Source: Desulfomonilaceae bacterium (GTDB taxonomy: Bacteria; Desulfobacterota; Desulfomonilia; Desulfomonilales; Desulfomonilaceae). Taken from it: a stretch of 64,000 nucleotides of DNA. Every line of letters begins with the position of its first letter. Position 1 is the first letter of the stretch. A model generated the notes under the pieces. It had not been told where the DNA came from. It did no database searches and saw only the letters and a program-made list of their open reading frames with translations. The stretch spans positions 1 through 64,000 of the forward strand of contig JBAZSD010000006.1 in the NCBI GenBank assembly GCA_041662605.1, read 5' to 3'. This document shows positions 16,877 to 26,299 of this stretch, piece after piece. A program made the translations under genes and the position numbers.

Positions 16877-17606
16877 CTTTTTCCTTGGGAGCCTGATGTT
16901 CGGAACTTGGGGGCGGACAAGCCTTTTGAAAGACAGCGGGTATAATTACAACTCGCTCGAGGCTCCTTTTATAACTCGACTCGCTGTGATCATCACCATG
17001 TTTCCATGTCCGTAACATGTCTTTAGCCTGTTTTTTATCAATTTTCAGAATGTTCCGGAGTTGCCCCATGGTCACACATTGTTTTTCATATGCATATCGC
17101 GCCAGGGTCTCCAAAGGATATTCCCGCAATTTTTCAATAGGTACCCTCACCCCTACACCGGCAAGAAAACCGTGCAATTCGGAGTATGGGTCATTCCTCG
17201 TGGTATCTTTCGCAAGTTCCAGATCCAGTTTCCGTTCATTGGTGGTTTGAGATTGGCCACTAATGTAACCGGCTGAGCCATCTATAAAATCCTGCCTTAT
17301 TGGTGAGAAAAAATCCACGGCCTCACAACCTTCCGGACCTGAAGAGACTGAGTGAGGAACCATTGAAGGTATCAGCAACATTTCATTGGGAAGCAGCGTT
17401 ATTTCCCCACGTTCAGGAAAATGCAGGGTAATTTGTCCTTTTTGAACCGTTGTGAATTGTTCAGACTCGTGCTCATGCACTGGTATGGAGGAATTAGGAG
17501 CGATCTCGATTCTAACCGCCATCAGTTTCTTGCCCCAAATCATTTGACGGTTAATCTTGTCAGACAATTTCTCTTTACCTATGAGATCCCATGATCGCTT
17601 TTCCAT
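16854..17606 (-). CDS. Cupin-domain protein with a helical C-terminal extension
   Basis: 250 residues. An N-terminal cupin barrel (about residues 25-105) has the metal motifs PVHEHESEQFTTVQKG and MVPHSV. A second region (SELHGFLAGVGVRVPIEKL, then MGQLRNILKIDKKQAKDML) looks like a helix-turn-helix or helical bundle. The tail is charged. Function unknown; the cupin plus a methyltransferase could be a small-molecule or nickel/acireductone-like pathway, but nothing decides it. Same operon direction as coaE, 41 bases downstream of it. Confidence 0.7.
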   Translation of the reverse strand: MEKRSWDLIGKEKLSDKINRQMIWGKKLMAVRIEIAPNSSIPVHEHESEQFTTVQKGQITLHFPERGEITLLPNEMLLIPSMVPHSVSSGPEGCEAVDFFSPIRQDFIDGSAGYISGQSQTTNERKLDLELAKDTTRNDPYSELHGFLAGVGVRVPIEKLREYPLETLARYAYEKQCVTMGQLRNILKIDKKQAKDMLRTWKHGDDHSESSYKRSLERVVIIPAVFQKACPPPSSEHQAPKEKDGREKDS

Positions 17607-17647
17607 TAATACGCCTCGCTGTTAAAGTCATGTGACGGCGCCAGCCG

Positions 17648-18322
17648 TCAGCGCTCCTGATTGAGCCGCTCTTCATCGAGCAACATAGACCTAAGTTTAT
17701 CTACAATGCCGGATACTTGTTTTTCAGTTTGTTCCAGAGGACCACTGTTGTCAATTATGATGTCGGCTAAAGTTTTTTTCGATTCTATATCCATTTGCGC
17801 GTTTAGCCGGGATGACGCCTCGTCAGATGTAATCCCGTCTCTTTTCATCAACCGCTTCTTTTGAAGCTTTCGGGGAGTGTAAACCAAAATTATGATGTCG
17901 AAATCTGTTTCCCAGCCCGCTTCAAACAATAGCGGCACATTTACCACAACAATCAGATTTCCGTTTTTTTGATGCTCTTTTACAAGACGTTCCTTCTCAC
18001 GTGATACTCTTGGGTGAATAATCGCCTCCAGAAGTCTTCTCTTGGAAGGATCGGAAAAAACTATCCTGGCTAGTTCTGGTCTGTTTAACGCGCCTTGTGG
18101 ATCCACGACGGAACCACCGAATGTGGTCCTTATCTCGTTCAATCCCTTAGATCCGGGCTTGACTGCCTCGCGAGCAAGCTCATCAGCGCAAATAACAGGG
18201 ATCCCGTGGTTCCTGAAAATACCACTGACAGCGCTCTTGCCGCTACCTATTCCCCCTGTAAGTCCTACTGTCAACGAGCGCCTAGCGCCCACATCATCAT
18301 TTCTTTTTTGATTGGCTCTCAT
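17648..18322 (-). CDS. coaE: Dephospho-CoA kinase
   Basis: 224-residue enzyme for the last step of coenzyme A synthesis. The P-loop GLTGGIGSGKSAV, the CADELAREAV substrate region and VVVNVPLLFEAGWE with the family LLFE signature are intact. About 15 extra residues precede the usual beginning; an internal start is possible. It stands in a minus-strand run with a helical gene upstream and the cupin and methyltransferase genes downstream. Confidence 0.94.
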   Translation of the reverse strand: MRANQKRNDDVGARRSLTVGLTGGIGSGKSAVSGIFRNHGIPVICADELAREAVKPGSKGLNEIRTTFGGSVVDPQGALNRPELARIVFSDPSKRRLLEAIIHPRVSREKERLVKEHQKNGNLIVVVNVPLLFEAGWETDFDIIILVYTPRKLQKKRLMKRDGITSDEASSRLNAQMDIESKKTLADIIIDNSGPLEQTEKQVSGIVDKLRSMLLDEERLNQER

Positions 18323-18364
18323 TATGGACCAGACCCACTATCCTTAATAATCTATCAAATTTGT

Positions 18365-18919
18365 TTAATCTTTCTTCTTCATTTCCTGCCAAGCAGCGTC
18401 CAAAGCTCGGTCAAGCTTTTTCCCAGTCTTCTGTATGGTCTCAAAAAGCTCTCCAACCCTATCTTTTAAGACCTTGGCCATTTCATCAGAATGTTCCTGA
18501 GCTTGCTTCACCCTGTTTTCGCCAATTCTCCCAAACGCCGTCCACTGTTTATCAAGAAGTTCCATGGCCTGATTAACGCACAAACTGAGCGTGTCCCTGC
18601 TTACCGCCCCGAGAGTCTTGAACCTATGTTTAAGGTCATTCAGGAAACTGTCCCAATCGAGATTTCTCTCGCGATCGAGAGTTTCCCACGCGTCCTTTAT
18701 TTTAGTAGACGCTGTTTCTATGTCTACCACCGCCAACTTTCCGGAACGTTTGAGATTTCTTGCCGTTTGATCTACCGCGGAGAAAAATTCTTCCCTGGAA
18801 GAGCCCCAGCTCTTTTTGAGAAAAACCCGGATTTCTCCTAGCATAAAAACACCTATCGTTCCCAGGTTTGACATCAGTTCAGTCAAGGAATCTCTTACGT
18901 CAGGCACCTTCTTATCCAT
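18365..18919 (-). CDS. Helical (phasin-like) protein of unknown function
   Basis: 184 residues, predicted long amphipathic helices almost throughout (for example SSREEFFSAVDQTARNLKRS and KQAQEHSDEMAKVLKDRVGE), with few aromatics. The pattern recalls phasins or apolipophorin-like proteins but no family is recognised. GGAGG stands five bases before the ATG at 18919, which is preferred over 18931. It lies 42 bases upstream of coaE. Confidence 0.65.
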   Translation of the reverse strand: MDKKVPDVRDSLTELMSNLGTIGVFMLGEIRVFLKKSWGSSREEFFSAVDQTARNLKRSGKLAVVDIETASTKIKDAWETLDRERNLDWDSFLNDLKHRFKTLGAVSRDTLSLCVNQAMELLDKQWTAFGRIGENRVKQAQEHSDEMAKVLKDRVGELFETIQKTGKKLDRALDAAWQEMKKKD

Positions 18920-19224
18920 AGAAGCCTCCAAGAATATTCGTAAGGTTCATCAGTCGCTTAGACACCACAAGGCGTAATTTTGATTCAATCGTTTTGAGTC
19001 GCTCGTTAGACTTGGTTCTACAAGTACTACGCCGGCAACAGCTACGCAACAAATTTGATGTTTTTAGCCAAACTGCTGCGTTCCGCGAGCCACGTACGAT
19101 CAACAAAAGAATTTAAACCGTGACTTTTTTCAAGAATTTATTATAATTTGTTAAGTTAACTGATTGGATCAGCTTTTGAATTCTTGTGAATAATAATTCG
19201 CGGCCCGAGGTGGTTTAAGAAGTC
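18920..19224. other. Intergenic region between divergent genes
   Basis: About 300 bases with no convincing gene. It must hold the promoters of the helical gene on the minus strand and of the short gene at 19225. It contains TTTGTTAAGTTAACTGAT near 19148-19165, which recurs with two changes near 27848-27865 before another gene start. Confidence 0.4.
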
Positions 19225-19575
19225 ATGGGTTCAAACTCCAACGTGAAAATCCTGCAACCATCTGGAACTTTACCGCTTTTTGAGAAAGTGGATCATGAAT
19301 TGACAGCGGGAAATGAGCTTCTGGATGAGGCCATAATCCTGGATGGGGATTCTGAGGGCTCCGGTTCTTTGTTCATTGAGGCAACCTTACTGGAAACGAC
19401 ATCCCCATCCGATGAAACGTCCCACGATAGCGCCGGCTCCGCTCCCCACATCGTTGCGCTAGAGCCCCTCCGAACCTACGTGGGGCTGGAAAGCGATATC
19501 TTACCAGCTCCTCTAATTCCTATGAGCTTGGCGGTCATTCTTTTCATGCTCATGATCACTTTTGGGAATGTCTGA
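19225..19575 (+). CDS. Possible small membrane-anchored protein
   Basis: 116 residues: acidic, Ser/Glu-rich N-terminal two thirds and a single hydrophobic segment near the C-terminus (LIPMSLAVILFMLMITFG). AGGTGG lies rather far (about 15 bases) from the ATG. No family recognised; could be spurious, though the tail-anchor pattern and ATG favour a gene. Confidence 0.35.
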   Translation: MGSNSNVKILQPSGTLPLFEKVDHELTAGNELLDEAIILDGDSEGSGSLFIEATLLETTSPSDETSHDSAGSAPHIVALEPLRTYVGLESDILPAPLIPMSLAVILFMLMITFGNV

Positions 19576-19857
19576 CAATTGCATCAACACATCCTGGAGA
19601 AGCTTCATCTATACGGACGGGAGCCGATTCTTGACATATAGTGGCCTTCTTGGTAAAAAAAAGCGGAGCGTTGTGACCGACTCATAGATCCTTACAAACA
19701 ACTAGAGATTCCTGGACAAAGAACGGCTAGGTTAAGACGAGCGTGTTTCCTGGTTTTGGGAAAAGTGGAAACGTTTGTGCGAATGCCCTATAGTCGTGGG
19801 CTTTTCAATGCGCTCATGCCGTTGACTCATATTTTATAATAAGGGAGGAATGTCCCC

Positions 19858-21438
19858 GTGAAAGTCCTTGTATCGGACAATTTATCTGAGTTAGGCGTCC
19901 AAATTTTAAGGGACTCGCCTGGTATCGAAGTCGACGTGAAGGTTGGCTTGAGCCCGGAAGAACTAATCAAGACAATACCAGATTATCATGGTCTCGTGGT
20001 AAGAGGGGCGACAAAAGTAACCGCAGAAGTTATAGCCGCCGCTGATAACTTGAAAGTAGTAGGACGCGCGGGCACTGGTTTGGATAACGTGGACATTAGA
20101 TCAGCATCCAAAAGGGGAATCGTTGTAATGAACACCCCCGGAGGAAATACGGTAACCACGGCGGAACATACCATATCCATGATGATGTCCCTGGTGCGTA
20201 ATATCCCCCAGGCAAGCGTCTCAATGAAGCAGGGGAAATGGGAAAAAAAGAAATTCTCCGGATCGGAAATTTTCAACAAGACCCTTGGCGTCGTGGGATT
20301 GGGAAAGATCGGCGCTGTCGTCGCTGACAGGGCGATGGGCCTGGGAATGAAAGTGATCGCCTATGATCCTTTCTTGTCAGTTGACCAGGCAAAGCAAATG
20401 GGGGTCAAACTTGGCTCAATGGATGAAGTCTTCAAGGAATCGGACCTGATAACACTTCATGTTCCGTTGACTGACGAGACCAGAGCCCTAATAAGCGCTA
20501 AAAACATAGCCAAGATGAAGACCGGAGTCAGGATAATCAACTGCTCGAGAGGACCGGTGGTAAACGAAGAGGATCTTGCCGACGCAGTCGAATCCGGTAA
20601 AGTCGCAGGAGCTGCTCTGGACGTTTTCGCACAGGAACCTCCTGGTTTGAGTCGTTTAATTCAGCTCGATCGGGTTATATGCACACCCCACCTTGGAGCG
20701 TCAACCAGGGAGGCCCAGGATAACGTAGCTATTGCGGTTGCGAACCAGATCCGGGATTATCTCATTAATGGCACGATCCAGAATGCCGTGAACGCTCCTG
20801 CAGTATCTGGGGAGGCCTTGGAAAACCTTAAGCCTTATCTGGAACTGGCACAGCGTTTAGGATTGTTTCTGGGGACCATGGTTCAGACTGGCATTAAGAC
20901 TGTGGAGGCGCAGTATTCCGGCGACGTCCTTGAAATGGAACTGAAGCCACTTACCACATGTTTTCTTACTGGTCTTCTCACGCCTATAATGCAAGACGAC
21001 GTAAACCAGGTTAATGCCCCGATGGTTGCTGAAGAAAGAGGCATATTGGTGTCCGAGACCAGGGTTAGCCGTTCGGAGAATTTTATCTCTTTGCTGCGTT
21101 TTAGAGTGGTAACTCAAAATCGGGAACATGTTGTGGAAGGAACTTTGTTCGGCAAGTCTGAGCCCCGCATGGTCAGATACGGTCATTTTCGGGGAGAATT
21201 TGATCTCTCCGGCGAGTTGATCCTGATTCATGCCATGGACCAACCCGGTCTCATAGGTCAAGTCGGTTCCTCCATTGGTAACAGTGGAATAAACATTTCA
21301 CATTTTCAATTCGCTCGTTATCAACCAGGCGGTGAAGCGCTACTGTTTCTGACTACGGATACCAAGGCCGACGATGTAGTTCTTGATAATTTGCAGGCGC
21401 TAAGTAACATTGTATCGGTTCGACGAATTACCATATAG
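19858..21438 (+). CDS. serA: D-3-phosphoglycerate dehydrogenase
   Basis: 526-residue NAD-dependent enzyme for the first step of serine synthesis. The NAD-binding GLGKIGAVVADRAMGLGM, the catalytic HLGASTREAQDNVA (His) and INCSRGPVVNE regions match SerA. The long C-terminus contains the intervening ASB domain and a final ACT domain (LILIHAMDQPGLIGQVGS), as in the large bacterial form. The start is GTG, with GGGAGG nine bases upstream. A TTGACA-like box lies about 230 bases upstream. Confidence 0.95.
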   Translation: MKVLVSDNLSELGVQILRDSPGIEVDVKVGLSPEELIKTIPDYHGLVVRGATKVTAEVIAAADNLKVVGRAGTGLDNVDIRSASKRGIVVMNTPGGNTVTTAEHTISMMMSLVRNIPQASVSMKQGKWEKKKFSGSEIFNKTLGVVGLGKIGAVVADRAMGLGMKVIAYDPFLSVDQAKQMGVKLGSMDEVFKESDLITLHVPLTDETRALISAKNIAKMKTGVRIINCSRGPVVNEEDLADAVESGKVAGAALDVFAQEPPGLSRLIQLDRVICTPHLGASTREAQDNVAIAVANQIRDYLINGTIQNAVNAPAVSGEALENLKPYLELAQRLGLFLGTMVQTGIKTVEAQYSGDVLEMELKPLTTCFLTGLLTPIMQDDVNQVNAPMVAEERGILVSETRVSRSENFISLLRFRVVTQNREHVVEGTLFGKSEPRMVRYGHFRGEFDLSGELILIHAMDQPGLIGQVGSSIGNSGINISHFQFARYQPGGEALLFLTTDTKADDVVLDNLQALSNIVSVRRITI

Positions 21439-21548
21439 AATCTTTGAATCAGGTTTGATTCCTGGCCGATGCCTTGTCTCGTCAACTCAGGTCCGGAATC
21501 TTCCTCGATTCCATTAGCTTAGTTCACTGAAGGTGTCAGGTTTATCAA

Positions 21549-22193
21549 ATGTTGACAGTAAAAGACGTCAATAAAATGGACCTTCCTAAACAGGATAATT
21601 ACGAAAGGGCTCTTGCGATTGGTCTCGAAAAGTTTGGGAGGAAGGATCCGAATTGGGTAGCTGAGAAATCGGGAGCGCATATTTTCGGTGGCAATCTCGT
21701 GATACCTCACCTGAACATGAATATCGTTCTAGATCTACAGACGCAGAAGTTCACAATTCAAGAGACAGGCCAGGAAGCTCCTATATGGTTGTCCATCCTG
21801 TGTGTCCATTATTTGATTTCCGCTGAAGGGAAAAAGCCCACGGGGAAACTCAAACATTTTAGAGAATTCAAGGAAGGGGTTTTTTACGAACCTGCATTTA
21901 ACAGAAGGACAAAAGAAATTCTGATTGCCGTGTTCGGTCAGGACCCTGTTCCTATGTTGGAAGCGGGTAAGAGTCTCAATGGCAAGGTTCTTGACAGCGC
22001 CGACGCAGCGCTGGAATTATCATATTTCCCGTTCCTGCCGATCGTTTGCATGCTCTGGAAAGGTGACGAAGAATTTCCTCCAGAGGCCAGCGTCTTGTTT
22101 GATGAAACCGCGGAACTTTATTTCAGCGCGGAGGATATGGCGGTAGCCGCTCAAATGGCGGTCCTGGAGTTGATGAGACTCTCGAAAAGATAG
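21549..22193 (+). CDS. DUF3786 family protein
   Basis: 214 residues of a conserved family seen in anaerobes, often near CODH/acetyl-CoA pathway genes. Recognisable blocks are FGGNLVIPHLNMNIVLDLQ, PIWLSILCVHYLISAEGK, the KLKHFREFKEGVFYEPAF region and ALELSYFPFLPIVCMLW. There is no assigned function. It lies 64 bases upstream of the CooC-type ATPase gene on the same strand, supporting a shared role in the acetyl-CoA pathway. Confidence 0.82.
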   Translation: MLTVKDVNKMDLPKQDNYERALAIGLEKFGRKDPNWVAEKSGAHIFGGNLVIPHLNMNIVLDLQTQKFTIQETGQEAPIWLSILCVHYLISAEGKKPTGKLKHFREFKEGVFYEPAFNRRTKEILIAVFGQDPVPMLEAGKSLNGKVLDSADAALELSYFPFLPIVCMLWKGDEEFPPEASVLFDETAELYFSAEDMAVAAQMAVLELMRLSKR

Positions 22194-22257
22194 TTTGCTT
22201 ATAGCCGCAACCTAGCGGCTAAAATTCGTTGATTTTTTTGCTTGCTCTGAGGTCAAA

Positions 22258-23028
22258 ATGAAAATTGCTGTCTCGGGTAAAGGAGGCGTGGGTAAAACTA
22301 CGTTAAGCAGCCTTTTAGCGCGTTACTGGGCGAAAAAGGGATATCGGGTACTGGCTGTAGACGCTGATCCTGACGCAAATCTCGGTTCGGCGTTGGGAAT
22401 CGACACTTCAGGTATTACCCCGATAGCCAAGATGGAAGATTTGATATTTGAGCGCACTGAATCGAAACCGGGGACGGTTGGTGGATTCTTCAAAATGAAT
22501 CCAAAAGTTGACGACTTGCCGGAATCTTTAGGCAAGGACAAGGATGGCGTCAAACTCCTCGTAATGGGAACAGTAAAGAAGGGCGGTGGGGGCTGTATTT
22601 GTCCGGAGAGCGTGCTTCTCAAGGCGCTGATAAGCCATCTGGTCCTCTACGAGAAAGACCTGGTTATAATGGATATGGAGGCTGGCATAGAACACCTTGG
22701 ACGTGGTACTGCTAGAGGAGTAGATACATTCCTGATAGTCGTTGAACCAGGGCAAAGAAGTATTGAAACCGCATCGAAAGTCCTCCAACTTACCCGAGAC
22801 ATCGGGCTCGCAAAAGTCGCCGCCGTCGGCAGCAAAGTCCGTAACAAAGAACAGGAAGAATTCCTAAGACAGAACTTGGGCGTAATTCCTTTGATCGGTA
22901 TTATACCGTTTTCCGAGGAAATAGCCTTGGCAGATCTTGAAAATCGTCCGCCTTCTTTGGAGGACCCTGAAATTTTCTCCGCTATAGAACAAATAGCCAC
23001 AACAATCGAGACCAATTCGGGAAAATAG
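22258..23028 (+). CDS. cooC: CooC-type nickel-insertion ATPase
   Basis: 256-residue MinD/ParA-superfamily ATPase. The deviant Walker A is AVSGKGGVGKTT (residues 4-15) and the switch region is DADPDANLGSALG. The GGGCICPES segment (about residues 113-121) carries the CxC that binds metal at the dimer interface in CooC. CooC proteins load Ni into CO dehydrogenase. No CODH subunit is in the window; folD follows. Confidence 0.88.
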   Translation: MKIAVSGKGGVGKTTLSSLLARYWAKKGYRVLAVDADPDANLGSALGIDTSGITPIAKMEDLIFERTESKPGTVGGFFKMNPKVDDLPESLGKDKDGVKLLVMGTVKKGGGGCICPESVLLKALISHLVLYEKDLVIMDMEAGIEHLGRGTARGVDTFLIVVEPGQRSIETASKVLQLTRDIGLAKVAAVGSKVRNKEQEEFLRQNLGVIPLIGIIPFSEEIALADLENRPPSLEDPEIFSAIEQIATTIETNSGK

Positions 23029-23130
23029 TTCACAGGCGTCGAAAAACTCTTGCTGAAAACTTTAAGGCCGTCAAATCATCAAGAGCGGCCAGCAACGCGC
23101 ATATAACCTAAAAACTCTAAGGAGGATCGC

Positions 23131-24012
23131 ATGTCAGCCAAGATTATTAGCGGTAACGAAGTTTCTCAACAACTAAAAGATGAAATGAAGGAAGAGGTTG
23201 TCAAGCTAAAAGCTCAGGGACTGGAACCCTGCCTTGCGGTTATTCTGGTCGGAGAGGACCCAGCGTCAAAAGTATATGTACTGAACAAGAAAAAGGCATG
23301 CGAGTATATCGGTATCAAGTCCCTGGAAACCAGATTACCTGCGGCCACTACAACTGAAGAATTACTTAAGGTCATAGAGGGTTACAACAACGATAAAACG
23401 GTCCATGGCATTCTTTGCCAGTTACCTTTACCCAAGCATATTCCGGAAACTAAAATCTTGCGCTCTATTCTCCCTGAAAAAGACGTAGATTGCTTCCACC
23501 CCTTTAATGTCGGTCTTATAAGTATTGGTGAAGTTAGATTCCTTCCGTGTACCCCCGCCGGTGTTATAGAACTGATCAAAAGAGGCGGATTCGAGACATC
23601 CGGTAAGGACGTGGTGATTCTTGGAAGAAGCAATATTGTAGGCAGACCCCTATCAAACATGCTTGACCAGAGAGACATGAACGCGACTGTCACAATGTGT
23701 CATACCAAAACCAAGAACCTAAAAGGTCGTTGCCTGGAAGCTGACATCGTGATTGGCGCCATCGGCGTTCCAGAATTCTTGAAAGGTGACATGGTCAAAG
23801 AAGGGGCAGTGGTTATAGACGTAGGAATAAACAGAGTAGAAGCTCCCGGCACTGAAAAAGGATTCAAGCTGGTAGGAGATGTGGCGTTTAACGAAGTGAA
23901 AGAAAAAGCAGCGGCAATAACCCCGGTTCCAGGTGGAGTGGGGCCTATGACGATCGCAATGCTTATGAAGAATACCCTTACAGCGGCAAGAGAAGCTTTT
24001 TTTAAAAAATAG
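23131..24012 (+). CDS. folD: Bifunctional methylene-H4F dehydrogenase/cyclohydrolase
   Basis: 293 residues, standard FolD length. Markers are YVLNKKKACEYIGI (catalytic Lys), ILCQLPLPKHI, the LPCTPAGVIEL block and VILGRSNIVGRP, followed by the NADP-binding half and TPVPGGVGPMTIAMLM at the end. It interconverts methylene- and formyl-tetrahydrofolate in one-carbon metabolism and, in this neighbourhood, plausibly in the methyl branch of the acetyl-CoA pathway. AAGGAGG stands before the ATG. A hairpin separates it from the convergent ribF. Confidence 0.96.
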   Translation: MSAKIISGNEVSQQLKDEMKEEVVKLKAQGLEPCLAVILVGEDPASKVYVLNKKKACEYIGIKSLETRLPAATTTEELLKVIEGYNNDKTVHGILCQLPLPKHIPETKILRSILPEKDVDCFHPFNVGLISIGEVRFLPCTPAGVIELIKRGGFETSGKDVVILGRSNIVGRPLSNMLDQRDMNATVTMCHTKTKNLKGRCLEADIVIGAIGVPEFLKGDMVKEGAVVIDVGINRVEAPGTEKGFKLVGDVAFNEVKEKAAAITPVPGGVGPMTIAMLMKNTLTAAREAFFKK

Positions 24013-24069
24013 CCGGTTTTCACGTGATATTTGATGGAAGAAGCTAACCGACTCCCATCAACAATAAAA

Positions 24070-24113
24070 AACGCGGGCCGCACAGTGATTGTCGTTTCAC
24101 AGCGTCCCGCGTT
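24070..24113. terminator. Probable terminator between folD and ribF
   Basis: AACGCGGG pairs with CCCGCGTT; inside, GTGA pairs with TCAC. The interrupted stem is flanked by an A-run and a T-rich end and sits between convergent genes. Confidence 0.6.
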
Positions 24114-24162
24114 ATTAGTTCTAAATTGTTGAGTTGAGCCCCTTGCAAAGCTCACTTATATC

Positions 24163-25116
24163 TCAAGCATAGGCTGTTGTATTATTTATACGTTTATCGG
24201 CAAGCTCGGATCGAGCGTTTTCCACATCCCTGCCTATTTGGGCTTTCAGTTCTTCCACCGAAGTGAACGCTCGCTCCGGTCGCAATCTTTTAACAAAGAA
24301 AAGCTTTATCGTAGATCCATAAATTTCACCTGAGAAATCAAGAAGATGGGCTTCAAAGGAAGTTCTGCGATCCTGAAAAGTGGGATTATTTCCTATGTTC
24401 ATCACAGCCTTATAAATTCTGTCCTGAAATTCGCAAAAAACAGCATACACTCCGTCCGGGGGTCTTAATTTTCTGTCAGGTTTTATGTTCGCCGTCGGAT
24501 ATCCTAAACCCTTTCCCCTGTTGTGTCCGTGTATCACATTTCCCCGAATGGAAAACGGACGCCCCAGCATTTCGTTTGCTGCCTCTATTTTTCCGCTCAT
24601 GAGAAGTTTACGGATCAGGGTTGATGATACGACTTCGCCTCCCACCCTGACCGAGGGAACGATATGGACGAAAAAACCCATTTCCTGTCCCATGCGTTTT
24701 AACTGAGATGCAGTTCCAGCTCGCCCACTCCCGAAGCGATAATTTTCACCAACGAAGAGATTTCTAATAGCCATCTCTTCTATGAGAGTATTCTCTACAA
24801 AATCCTCTGGAGTCTGCTTGGCGAATTCCTTTGTGAACTCAGCCAGTACCAGGACATCGATGCCAAGAGACTCGAGCAGGTCAGCCTTCTCTTGAGCGGT
24901 GGTGATTTGTGGAATTTCCGGGGCCTGGTTTAAAACCAACCGTGGATGGGGATCAAAAGTGTAAACGACCGCTTCTCTACCTTTGCTGTGGGCAGTTTCA
25001 ACCGTACGTTTGAGAATTTCCTGGTGTCCCCGATGAACACCATCAAAATTACCTAAAGCTACCGAAGGATTGGAAAAGGTCTGAAATATTTTTTCGCGGA
25101 CGCGAATAAGTTCCAT
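24163..25116 (-). CDS. ribF: Bifunctional riboflavin kinase/FAD synthetase
   Basis: 317 residues. The N-terminal FMN adenylyltransferase domain begins with VALGNFDGVHRGHQEIL (nucleotidyltransferase HxGH-like motif) and contains FVGENYRFGSGRAG. The C-terminal riboflavin kinase domain has GNVIHGHNRGKGLGYPTANI and GVYAVF. It makes FMN and then FAD in the cytoplasm. Single gene with 146 bases to the next one upstream. Confidence 0.95.
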   Translation of the reverse strand: MELIRVREKIFQTFSNPSVALGNFDGVHRGHQEILKRTVETAHSKGREAVVYTFDPHPRLVLNQAPEIPQITTAQEKADLLESLGIDVLVLAEFTKEFAKQTPEDFVENTLIEEMAIRNLFVGENYRFGSGRAGTASQLKRMGQEMGFFVHIVPSVRVGGEVVSSTLIRKLLMSGKIEAANEMLGRPFSIRGNVIHGHNRGKGLGYPTANIKPDRKLRPPDGVYAVFCEFQDRIYKAVMNIGNNPTFQDRRTSFEAHLLDFSGEIYGSTIKLFFVKRLRPERAFTSVEELKAQIGRDVENARSELADKRINNTTAYA

Positions 25117-25262
25117 AGTAAGTACCCGGCGTATATCGCCACCCTCCAGAAAACAGTTCTAAAATTGACTCGTGAAGAGAACGCCTCTCTTGTCCCGACG
25201 GATTGGTTTCCATCGCTGTGGTCCGTAGACTCTCTTCCAGGCACAAAGAGGACTAAGACTGT

Positions 25263-25676
25263 TTATGCGTCGGATGAAGGAGTGGAAGTGACTCCGGGCT
25301 CAATATCAGTCGAGGCGCGTTCCAATTCGACTATTCTGGAACTTTTCTCTTGAACGTCTTTTTGTAATCTCTGGTTCTCGGATTCCAACTGGCTAATCTT
25401 GGCGTTCAGGCCATCCACCTCACCAGAGTGTTGCCGATCAGTCTTTATCATGCGACGGCGTTCACGCACCCACTTTAGCTGTGTTATGAAATCCCCGACC
25501 GCTGCTATGATTATGCCCAGTGAAACACATATAGTGACCAATTCCCAGAAAGCCAGTTTGATCGGTTCTTTGAGTCCGAAATAATTTATAGTCAGTTCAA
25601 CATCCTTGTTTTTCATAAATAAGGATATGATAAGTATCACGAAGGCCAGCTCTATTAGCCTTTTGATAAGTCTCAT
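25263..25676 (-). CDS. LapA-domain membrane protein with coiled coil
   Basis: 137 residues: two hydrophobic helices (about residues 8-22 and 42-65) around the short LTINYFGLKEPIKLAFWEL hairpin, the LapA/DUF1049 pattern. A coiled coil follows (LNAKISQLESENQRLQKDVQ) with a Ser/Pro tail. Proteins of this type sit in the inner membrane with the coiled coil in the cytoplasm; E. coli LapA helps regulate lipopolysaccharide synthesis. Its start overlaps the stop of the HIT gene (ATGA). Confidence 0.8.
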   Translation of the reverse strand: MRLIKRLIELAFVILIISLFMKNKDVELTINYFGLKEPIKLAFWELVTICVSLGIIIAAVGDFITQLKWVRERRRMIKTDRQHSGEVDGLNAKISQLESENQRLQKDVQEKSSRIVELERASTDIEPGVTSTPSSDA

Positions 25677-26188
25677 GACAGCTCCTGTTCTAGATTTGCG
25701 GGAAAAAGTTTATCAAACGTTTTAGAAAGTTTTTCGCGTGTTTTTCTTAAATGTTCCGGGATAACCCGAATATCGGCCAGCACCGCCATCAGGTTAGTGT
25801 CACCAGCCCAACGCGGCACAATATGATAGTGAAGGTGCTCAGCAATACCGGCCCCGGCGATGGACCCGACGTTTATCCCAATGTTAAAACCGTCCGGTTT
25901 CATGACCTTCCGAAGAACCTGCACAGCTTTACATACCTCTTGAATCAAAAGGCCGTTTTCTTCTCCGTTCAAATCGCATATTTCAGCGGCGTGTCGGTAC
26001 GGGGCTACCAGCACATGTCCGTTATTATATGGAAATTTGTTCATTATTGTATAAGCTTGCACACCTCTGTGGACAATCAGATTTTCTTCATCCATAGTTG
26101 ATTGGGGCTTATCACAGAAAATACAGCCGGCTTCTTTCTCCGCTCCTAGAATGTAATCGATACGCCATGGGGCCCAAATTTGTTCCAT
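25673..26188 (-). CDS. HIT-family nucleotide hydrolase
   Basis: 171 residues with the histidine triad HLHYHIVPRW near residue 105, an N-terminal zinc-type pair CIFCDKP, and VAPYRHAAEI upstream of the triad. It resembles the Ap4A phosphorylase-like HIT hydrolases of bacteria and probably cleaves dinucleoside polyphosphates or AMP-linked substrates. It is translationally coupled to the LapA-like gene downstream. Confidence 0.9.
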   Translation of the reverse strand: MEQIWAPWRIDYILGAEKEAGCIFCDKPQSTMDEENLIVHRGVQAYTIMNKFPYNNGHVLVAPYRHAAEICDLNGEENGLLIQEVCKAVQVLRKVMKPDGFNIGINVGSIAGAGIAEHLHYHIVPRWAGDTNLMAVLADIRVIPEHLRKTREKLSKTFDKLFPANLEQELS

Positions 26189-26299
26189 ATCACATCTACT
26201 CTAACAAAGCCTATTGAGGCCGTTCCTACTTTCAAAGAACGTGTTTCACTTTATTAACTTATTAAAATACAACGAATGGAGTTCCGTTGAAAACCCTTT

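Noticed and set aside
19200..19245. tRNA-like GGGTTCAAACTCC
   Set aside because: Resembles a T-arm, but no acceptor stem, D-arm or anticodon arm can be formed around it.
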